Shown here piece by piece: positions 41,654 to 50,600 of a DNA stretch of 64,000 nucleotides. The notes beneath the pieces were generated by a model. That model made no database searches. It saw nothing but the letters and a program-made list of their open reading frames with translations, and was not told the origin of the DNA. This DNA comes from Microcoleus sp. bin38.metabat.b11b12b14.051 (GTDB lineage Bacteria; Cyanobacteriota; Cyanobacteriia; Cyanobacteriales; Microcoleaceae), in the NCBI RefSeq assembly GCF_013299165.1, contig NZ_JAAFKD010000005.1, positions 248,001-312,000 on the forward strand, given 5' to 3'. A program made the translations under genes and the position numbers. Position 1 is the first letter of the stretch; the number at the start of each line of letters is the position of its first letter.

Positions 41654-41679
41654 AACAGGCGTCTCGCCTGTTCATTTTT
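41654..41679 (+). terminator. Hairpin terminator
   Basis: AACAGGCG-TCT-CGCCTGTT followed by CATTTTT. It lies 116 bases after the kinase stop and before the cupin gene. The hairpin is also a common dispersed cyanobacterial motif. Confidence 0.6.
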
Positions 41680-41780
41680 GGGGCTCATAAAAAAACTCAT
41701 TCACAAATCAAACAAGATTGCTATATTAGTTAAGCAACTTGAAGCACAACCAAACTACCCTAAAACAAAACACTCGAATC

Positions 41781-42914
41781 ATGCCTAACACCCAACCCCT
41801 AACTATCACACTTCCCCCCTTGCGGATTACCCTCACCGAAGAACAACAGGTTAATCTAGAATGGCTGACGCAAAACTTGCCCAATTTACTCGCAGCAGCG
41901 CCAAGCAAGCCAGAAGTCCCAGACAACCTGAAACAGTGGGTGGCGGCAAACAAATTATTAAATCAACCAGATGCAGACATCATTCAAGGTCTAATAAATA
42001 CAGGTATTGATGCCGAAACAGCAACCGCAGAAGTTACTAAAATATCCTCTCATCCATACTTCCAAGCAGGTAGTCAATATGTACAGTTGCTGCAAAAACT
42101 AGAATCGCAACTCAGCATCAACAATCAACTAGCAGCCCTCTCGTCCAAGTTTGGCGCAATCGAACGCAAAAGCAGCCTTTCCCGAGAATATTTCCTAGAA
42201 AATTACTACGCCAAAAATACTCCGGTAATTATCACCAACATCATGCACAACTGGAAAGCTTTACAGTTGTGGACGCCGGAGTATTTGCAGGAAAAATACG
42301 GCGATGCAGCGGTAGAAATTCAAGCCAACCGCAACTCTGATCCGGATTACGAAATTAAGGTACACAACCACAAAAAAACCGTTCTCTTCCGCGAGTATGT
42401 AGATATGGTTGTCAACGGCGGCCCCAGCAACGACTGCTACATGGTTGCTAACAACCAAACTCTGGAAAGAGAAGAATTTAAACCACTATTCAACGACTTT
42501 GAAATTTTCCCAGAATACCTCAATCCCGACGATACAAAAGGCAGAGTTTTCTTTTGGTTCGGCCCTAAAGGTACAATTACGCCACTGCACCACGACCCAG
42601 TTAACTTAGTTTTAGCACAGGTATCGGGACGCAAACTAATTAAGTTGATTTGTCCGCAGCAAACGCCTCTGCTTTACAATCATGTCGGAGTTTTCAGCAA
42701 GGTTGACGGCGAAAATCCTGACTACGATAAATATCCGCTTTACAGAGATGCGAAAATCATTGAGGTGATTTTGGAACCCGGAGAAGTTATCTTTATTCCT
42801 GTCGGTTGGTGGCATCATGTAAAATCGCTAGAGGTGAGTATTTCGGTTTCGTTTACTAATTTTGTGTTTCCCAATTATTATGAATGGAAATATCCTCATA
42901 TTAATTGGTCGTAG
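41781..42914 (+). CDS. Cupin_8/JmjC-like Fe(II)/2-oxoglutarate dioxygenase family protein
   Basis: A 377-residue protein. Residues about 1-110 are a helical N-terminal region (LTEEQQVNLEWLTQNLPNLL ...). The cupin/JmjC part has YYAKNTPVIITNIMHNWKAL, VEIQANRNSDPDYE, WFGPKGTITPLHHDPVNLVL with the HxD iron ligands, and VIFIPVGWWHHVKSLEVSIS with the distal His. These proteins hydroxylate proteins or small molecules; cyanobacterial members are uncharacterised. ATG at 41781 is chosen; an upstream TTG at 41739 is possible. Its TAG stop is followed at once by CAGTTGA heptamers. Confidence 0.87.
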   Translation: MPNTQPLTITLPPLRITLTEEQQVNLEWLTQNLPNLLAAAPSKPEVPDNLKQWVAANKLLNQPDADIIQGLINTGIDAETATAEVTKISSHPYFQAGSQYVQLLQKLESQLSINNQLAALSSKFGAIERKSSLSREYFLENYYAKNTPVIITNIMHNWKALQLWTPEYLQEKYGDAAVEIQANRNSDPDYEIKVHNHKKTVLFREYVDMVVNGGPSNDCYMVANNQTLEREEFKPLFNDFEIFPEYLNPDDTKGRVFFWFGPKGTITPLHHDPVNLVLAQVSGRKLIKLICPQQTPLLYNHVGVFSKVDGENPDYDKYPLYRDAKIIEVILEPGEVIFIPVGWWHHVKSLEVSISVSFTNFVFPNYYEWKYPHINWS

Positions 42915-42958
42915 ACAGTTGACAGTTGACTGTTGACTGTTGTCAGTTGACAACTTGC
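42914..42958. repeat. Heptamer CAGTTGA tract
   Basis: About five seven-base units, partly degenerate, directly after a stop codon. Confidence 0.75.
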
Positions 42959-43008
42959 AAATACTAATATCTATCTGCGTTAATTAGCGTTTATCTGCGG
43001 TTTAAAAC

Positions 43009-43887
43009 ATGAAAAGTCTCGAAGAATTAAGCGAAATTTCCCAAAAAGTTGCTTGGGGTGCCGCAGATATTTTACAATCCTATTATCGCCCTGATGCCAA
43101 TACTCCCAACCTCGACATTCAAGAACAAAAAGACGGGCCTGTTACGGCTGCGGATGTCGCTGTAAATTCTTACATCCTAGATGAATTGCAGTCAGTTTTA
43201 GGGAATGCAGAATTTGGCTATCTCAGCGAAGAAACTTACAAATGTTATTTAGAAACTTGCGGCAAAGTTCCTTTACCTCAATCTTGGGTTTGGATTATTG
43301 ACCCTTTGGATGGAACGCGCGATTTTATTGATAAAACTGGTGAATTTGCCGTTCATATTGCTTTAGCTTTCGAGGGGAAACCCGTATTAGCCGTTGTGGC
43401 TTGGCCGCAACAACAAAAGATTTATTATGCCATCCGCGATGCTGGTGCTTTTGGGGAAAGTCGCGGGGGTTCTGCGGTGAAATTGCAGGTTTCTGCACGC
43501 AATATAGTGGCAGATTTATCTATAGTAACCAGTCGCAGTCACCGGGACGATCGCCTAAATCGATTATTGCACAAATTTCCCTGCCAAAATCAACTGGCTG
43601 TCGGTAGCATCGGCTGCAAGATTGCGACGATTGTCGAACAAAAAGCTGATGTTTATATTGCGCTTTCGGGGAAGTCTGCGCCGAAGGATTGGGATTTGGC
43701 GGCGCCGGAATTGATTTTGACCGAGGCGGGCGGTCAATTTACTCGTTTTGATGGTTCTGCTTTGCAATATAACCGAGGAGATGTCAGTCAGTGGGGGGGA
43801 TTGTTGGCGAGTAATGGTTGCTGTCACGCTGCTTTGTGCGGGGAGGCCCAGAGGCTTTTGGCTGAGATTGATTCGGGTTTGAAATAA
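43009..43887 (+). CDS. Inositol monophosphatase/CysQ-family phosphatase
   Basis: A 292-residue metal-dependent phosphatase. Motifs: KDGPVTAADVAVN, SEE (YLSEETYK), the metal site WIIDPLDGTRDFIDKTGEFA, and the C-terminal SGKSAPKDWDLAAPELILTEAGG. It is of the group acting on 3'(2')-phosphoadenosine phosphate or inositol phosphate. The GTRDFI wording favours a CysQ-like nucleotidase, without certainty. Complete and free-standing. Confidence 0.9.
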   Translation: MKSLEELSEISQKVAWGAADILQSYYRPDANTPNLDIQEQKDGPVTAADVAVNSYILDELQSVLGNAEFGYLSEETYKCYLETCGKVPLPQSWVWIIDPLDGTRDFIDKTGEFAVHIALAFEGKPVLAVVAWPQQQKIYYAIRDAGAFGESRGGSAVKLQVSARNIVADLSIVTSRSHRDDRLNRLLHKFPCQNQLAVGSIGCKIATIVEQKADVYIALSGKSAPKDWDLAAPELILTEAGGQFTRFDGSALQYNRGDVSQWGGLLASNGCCHAALCGEAQRLLAEIDSGLK

Positions 43888-43944
43888 GTGCGATCGCCCT
43901 TAAATAATTTGGTATACTGATCGTATAATGATGTGGCAAAATGT

Positions 43945-44142
43945 ATGAGCGTCAAAGAACTTGAAACAGTAATTATGAACTTGTCGGTTAAAGAACTATC
44001 GGAGTTAACTACTTGGCTGATAGAGTATCGCCAACAAGTCTGGGATCGGCAAATTGAAGAGGATTTGGAGGATGGGCGGTTAGATGCGCTACTTGATGAA
44101 GTTGATGCAGAGTATGAAGCTGGATTGGCTAAAGTGTTATGA
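43945..44142 (+). CDS. Type II antitoxin (ParD/RelB-like small protein)
   Basis: A 65-residue acidic protein (MSVKELETVIMNLSVKELSE ... LDALLDEVDAEYEAGLAKVL). The repeated VKELE/VKELSE start and a helical C-terminus fit cyanobacterial antitoxins that precede a ParE/RelE toxin. It overlaps the toxin start by four bases (ATGA), the usual translational coupling. A TATAAT lies at 43924-43929. Function follows from the pair; a GTG start at 43933 is possible. Confidence 0.78.
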   Translation: MSVKELETVIMNLSVKELSELTTWLIEYRQQVWDRQIEEDLEDGRLDALLDEVDAEYEAGLAKVL

Positions 44143-44408
44143 AGCATCTGACTTTACCGCGTTTTTGGCACTGCTATCACCAGCTACCTAAAGAAATACA
44201 AGTCTTAGCCGATAAAAATTATGAATTACTCAAAGTCGATCCATATCACCCTTCGCTGCATTTAAAAAAAGTTGGCAGGCGAAAGCAATTACAATCGGTG
44301 CGAGTAGGCGATAGTTACCGAGCCCTGGGAGTTGAGAAATCTGAAGGTATTGTATGCTTTTGGATAGGGACTTATGGTGATTATGATGCTATATTAGCTC
44401 AGAAATAA
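44139..44408 (+). CDS. Type II toxin, ParE/RelE-fold mRNA interferase-like
   Basis: An 89-residue basic protein. HPSLHLKKVGRRKQLQSVRV, GDSYRALGVEKSEGI and CFWIGTYGDYDAIL match the RelE/ParE fold, with basic residues in the presumed active site. It probably cleaves ribosome-bound mRNA or targets gyrase unless bound by the upstream antitoxin. It starts inside the antitoxin's last codon. Confidence 0.83.
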   Translation: MKHLTLPRFWHCYHQLPKEIQVLADKNYELLKVDPYHPSLHLKKVGRRKQLQSVRVGDSYRALGVEKSEGIVCFWIGTYGDYDAILAQK

Positions 44409-44684
44409 AGCCCCGATCGCACATACAGCAGATTCCACGTTTATGAAGTACACGCCACATCGATAGAGCCCGTAGGGACACGGCACAATCGATCTTCCGC
44501 AATATTACTTAATAATTTTCCCCATCTTCATCAAAACTTTACTTAAACAGATATTTTTAAGCAAAACTTTACATATATTCTCTTGAAAGACTGTTATGGT
44601 TGCTACAACCTTCAGGAATAGTTTCGGACGCAAGTCGCGAAATAGGGAAATTATTGTCTTTTTTTCGCTATAAATAGGTGTCTT

Positions 44685-47600
44685 ATGCCAAATTTAAATA
44701 CTCAAGTTTCTAGAAGTTCGATCGCCTTTATCGACAGTCAAGTACCAAATTATCAAAGTTTGGTGTCTGGGGTAACACCCGGTACGGAAGTTGTAGTGTT
44801 GGATGGGAACGAGGATGCGATCGACCAAATTACTCAAATCTTAGCCGATCGCACAAATATTGACAGCATCCACATCATTTCTCACGGCACTCCCGGCCGC
44901 TTGCAACTGGGTAGCGGTAGCTTGAGTTTAGACAATGTAGAGGCTTACTCCGAGAAATTGCGGCAGTGGCCCAGTGCTTTCACACAAGGCGCGGACATTC
45001 TGATTTATGGTTGTAATGTGGCATCAGCACTTCGGATTTGCCCGAAAGTCCGCCGGGGGTTCAAACCCCCGTCTCATAGCGCAAGTCGGTTGAAACCGAC
45101 TGAAAACAACTCATTTATTCAGTCCTCTTCAGAGGACTTGCGCTATGAGACGGGGAATTCATTCCCCGGCGGTACCGGGGAACCAGCCAGAGATTTAGAT
45201 GTAGATTTGGATCGAGATGGTTTTGCTTTCATCCAGCGCATCGCCCAACTCACAAATACCAATGTTGCAGCTTCCAAAAACCTCACGGGAAGCGCGACAA
45301 AAGGTGGCGATTGGAAACTCGAAGCAACAACCGGGGAAATTAAGACACCGCTGGTATTTGCACCCGAAGTGTTAGCGGGTTATGAATACGTTTTGAATAG
45401 TTTCAAGGCAGCTAGCAACTTCCCTGTGGGTTCAAATCCCGTCTTGGTTGATGTCGGAGACTTTAACGGCGACGGCATCAAAGACTTAGCCGTGGCGAAT
45501 AGTAACGCTCCCGGAGGCGGCACTTCTAGCATATCCATTCTGTTAGGAAATACCACCGGTGGCTTTAACACTGCTACTAACTTGCCCAAGGGGAGTGCAG
45601 CACTTGCCATAGCCAAGTTTAACTCAGATAACTATGACGACTTGGTTGTGGATAATGGCAATGGTTCTGTATCAATGTTTTTTGGGAGTAGTAGTGGTTT
45701 AGGTGCTCCCGTCAATCTATCTTTCGACTCGAAGATTTTTGCTAATTACATTGCTGCGGCAGATTTTAATGGTGACGGTCGGCAAGATATAGCCATAGCG
45801 ACTACTCGCGCCACCGGCGTACCTAATACTAATAGCGCCGTCTCAATTCTGTTGCAAAATCCCGACGGGACTTTTGCTGCTCCTAAAAACCTTTTGGTAG
45901 GAATACAGCCCACTTCCATCACCGTGGGCGACTTTGATGGCGGCGGTCAACAAAACGACTTGGCTGTCGCCAATCGCACAGGTAACACAGTTTCGATTCT
46001 GTTGGCAGACAACAAAGGAGTCTTTACTAATGGGCCAACTATCCCAGTGGGAACTGGGCCGTATTCTATTACTGTAGGGAAGTTTGATGCGGACAACACA
46101 GACGACTTGGCTGTAGCTAATCTTACCTCTAAAAACGTCTCAATTCTGTTACAAAAAAGCGCTGGAAGTTTTACCGCTGCTCCCAATCTAGCAGTAGATA
46201 CAAGTTTCCTGGCTGCCGGAGATATCAACGGCGATGGCAAGTCTGACTTGACCGTGACAAACGGTACAGCTAAAGCCGTTTCAGTTCTGTTGGGAACAGG
46301 CAATGGTCAATTTAGCACTGCTATTGACTTTCCTGTGGTGGGGCCTGTTTCCGTTGTGGTGAAGGATATTGATGGAGATGGGGCGCTGGATATTGCTGCA
46401 ACGAACTTCTCAGATAACACTGTTTCGGTGCTGCTCAATACACCCAGTAAGGTAAGTTTTGTAGGTGCAAAAGGAAATGGTACTTACAATGTCAATGAAG
46501 GCGCTACCGACACAATACTCAATATCCCGGTTACTATCACCAATAGCAGTTCTTTCGGCGATGTCGTTGTACCAATTGTCATCGACCCCAGCAGCACAGC
46601 TACTTTAGGTGCTGATTACACTCTTTCAACTACATCCCTGACTTTTGCTGCTAACACTACTACTCTCACCCAGAATATTGCAGTCACTATCAAAGCTGAC
46701 AATATCGTTGACAGTAACGAACAAATTGTTCTAAACTTTGGCAAAATTACAGGTGGCACTGCCGTTAGTGGCAGTCAAGCTAAAGTTTTTATCTTGGACA
46801 GGAATAGTTCTTATACTATTGCCGCCAATACTCCTAGCATTCTCGAAGGCAATTCTGGCAAAACTCCAGCAACATTTACGATCGCTCGCAATGGCAGCAC
46901 GGAACTGTGGAGTACGGTAGATTATAGTATCGCCGGAACTGCAACTAATGGCAGCGACTACAATAATATCGGTGGCACTTCTGGAGCAATTGCTGCTACT
47001 GGAAAAATCACTTTTTCAACGGGTGAAACTGCCAAAACTATTACTTTGGATGTGTTGGGCGATGGATTAGTTGAACCTGACGAAACGATCGCAATTACGC
47101 TATCAAATCCTGTTTCACCGGGTGGCGCGCCGATAATTACTACGGCAACTGCTACCATGACGATCGTAAATGATGACACTGCCGGCTTCACCGTTGCACC
47201 TACGAACATCACTGCTACAGAGGGCGGCGCAACTGGCAGTTACAAAGTCAAACTAACTGCACAACCCACGGCACCCGTTAACATTAGCTTTAATACTGGC
47301 AATGCAATTAGCCCGATCGCCACACCGATTACTTTTGACAGCACTAACTGGAATCTCGAAAAGACTATCACTGTCACTGCGATCGACGACAATGTAGCAC
47401 AAGGAACGCACACAGGGACGATCACTCACACAGTTACCACTACCGATGCGAATTATAGTGGCAAAGTGATTCCCAATGTGACGGCATCGATTACTGATAA
47501 CGATAGTCCCGGTGTGTCGATCGTGCAATCTGCCGGCAGTACAAATATTGCTGAAGGCGGTGCAACGGATACCTACGGCGTGCTTCTGACTAGCGCACCT

Positions 47601-50600
47601 ACTGCACCTGTGACGATTAATTTTGATGCGGGGACTCAAATTAGTACGATCGCACCTATCACTTTTACACCTGCTAATTGGAAAGTTGTTCAAAATGTGA
47701 CTGTGAGTGCGATCGATGACAGCATAGCCCAAGGAACTCACAGTGGCACGATCGCTCACAAGTCTGTCAGCACGGATACCAAGTATAACAACCTGACGAT
47801 TTCTCCTGTGACGGCCACGATTGCTGACAACGATACAGCAGGCGTGACTATTTCACCGACGAGTACAACTGCTACGGAAGGCGGTGCTACTGGCACGTAC
47901 AGCCTTAAACTTACTTCGCAGCCGACGGCACCTGTGACGATTAGTTTCGGTACTGGGAATCAAATAAATGCGATCGGCTCTATTACTTTTGACTCTACTA
48001 ACTGGAATGTGGCGAAACCAGTTACAGTCACGGCTACGGACGATACGGTTGTTGAAGGCAATCACACAGGGACTATTTCTCATACGGCTGCGAGTGCTGA
48101 TACTAAGTATAACGGGATTGTTGGGATTCCGAATGTCGCGGTGGCGATTACTGATAATGATGTAGCGCCAACTCCGACGCCAACAACTGTCACGCCGACT
48201 CCGACTCCAACTCCGACGCCGACATCTGTCACGCCGACTCCGACTCCGACATCTGTCACGCCGACACCTACTCCAACATCTGTTACGCCGACTCCGACTC
48301 CAACATCTGTTACGCCGACTCCGACTCCGACATCTGTTACGCCGACTCCGACTCCGACATCTGTTACGCCGACTCCGACTCCGACATCTGTTACGCCGAC
48401 TCCAACTCCAACATCTGTCACGCCGACTCCGACTCCAACATCTGTTACGCCGACTCCGACTCCGACATCTGTCACGCCGACTCCGACTCCAACATCTGTC
48501 ACGCCGACTCCGACTCCAACATCTGTTACGCCGACTCCGACTCCAACTCCAACTCCGACGCCGATATCTCGGATATTTGACGACTCTGGGAAACGTAATG
48601 ATCGACCCCTATCGATCGATCTGCCGCAAACTATCGGAAATGTCGATCGGCCTTTGAGTGTTCCCACGGTAAGTTTTTCCCAAGCTACTTATAAAGTCAA
48701 TGAAAGTTTCACAGAAATTGTTCAGGCACAAATTACTCTCACTCGCACTGGGGATCTAAACGACATTTCCAGGGTCTACCTAGGTCCTCCTATTGGTTCA
48801 GCAACTTTGGGAGCAGATTGGAACTTTTCCCCCAATTTCTCTCCTGATATCACCTTTAACCCAGGCGAAAATAGCAAAACTTTAACAATTGACATCTTAC
48901 CCGATGCTATAGCTGAGGGAACAGAAGAAATTGCGTTTCAGATTAGCAATCTGCAGAATGCCTATATTGGCACCCAAAGCTCTGCCACAGTGCAAATTTC
49001 GGATGCTGCAATTTTCAGCGACACGAAGGTTCCGCCGATATCTGTTGGGTTCTCAGCCATCTGGGGAGACTACAACAATGACGGCAAACTGGATATCCTC
49101 GGAAGTAACGCAATCTACGAAAACACTCGAATCTACAACAACACCAGCGGGAGTAGCGAATATGGCTTTAGCGAGTCTAATCGAAAAGGTTTGCGAGGTA
49201 GTAACTCAGCATGGGGAGATTACAACAATGATGGGCGGCTGGATGTTGCGCTGAGCAACTACGAATACAACAACACTTGGGGTCGTAATGCTGAAAGCAG
49301 AACAATCTACAGCAACAAAGGTAATGACTTTGCCTTTGAAACAACACTACCTGATGCTTACCCACAAGATTCCTACGTGACTTGGGGAGATTCTAACAAT
49401 GATGGTCGTCTCGATATCTTGCGAACTGGCCCAAATAGTTCAAGGATAAGCACTCTACTCTACCGCAACGAAGGCACTGTCAACGGTCAATACAGCTTTC
49501 AAAATCTCGGAGCGCTCCCCACGGGGGAGTCACTACCACCCAGTGGCAATGCTGTCGCTTGGGGGGACTATGACAACGACGGTAAACTTGATGTTCTGCT
49601 CAATGTGCCGGATTCCAAAAACTGGCCAACCGCTAAAGTTTATCGCAACTTGGGCGATGGCGCTTTCAGTGACATTGGCTTAGAATTTCCCGGTTTGACA
49701 GATACCGTCAACGGTTTCAAGACGGATTTTGTCTCTTCGGTTGCTTGGGGAGACTACAACAACGATGGCAAACTCGATATCCTACTCACAAGCCTGGATG
49801 GGAAAGGAAAACCTATTGTCAAAGTTTACCGCAATCAAACCAGCATCAACGATCCTAAAGGCTTTTACGACAGTGGTGTGCAAATACCTGGTTTGTATGC
49901 TGCTCAAGCCACGTGGGGAGACTACGACAATGACGGGAGACTCGACATTCTGCTAACAGGTCGGGACGAAGAAGCAGGAAAGTACATAACCAAAATCTAC
50001 CGTAATACTAGCAGTCGAAGCAGCGATAGCTTTGAGAGCGGTGTAGAGATAGACAGTCAGCCGCTTGGTCTACCCAGTTCTGCCACTTGGGGTGACTACG
50101 ACAGGGATGGTAAACTCGATATTCTGGTAGCAAACCAATCCACCAAAGTCTTCCACAACAACACCCCTAAAGCGAACACTCCTCCCACCGCACCTACAGG
50201 GCTGACGGCTGTAGCTTCGGGCCCAGAAGTTACGTTCAACTGGAATAAAGCGACTGATGCTCAAACTCCTGCTAATGGTTTAAGCTACAACCTGCGAGTT
50301 GGCACTACACAAGGGGGCCAGGATATTCTTTCCCCGATGTCTCTTGCCGATGGAACTCGGCAACTCGTGGGGCTGGGAAATGTCAATCAAAACACCCGCT
50401 GGCAACTGAAAGACTTGGCTCCAAAGACATATTACTGGAGCGTGCAGGCGATCGACACAGCTTGGGCTGGTTCACCTTTCGCCACAGAAGGCGAATTTAC
50501 TATAGTCCCCAACCGACCACCAGTTTTCAACTACGGCCCCACAACCAGCCCGTGGCATTACAACTTTCTACCAGTAAGCAACTCATCCACATTCACCTAC

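Noticed and set aside
48080-48667. Minus-strand frame with GVGVGVTDV repeats
   Set aside because: It is the antisense of the Pro-Thr minisatellite in the giant surface protein gene.
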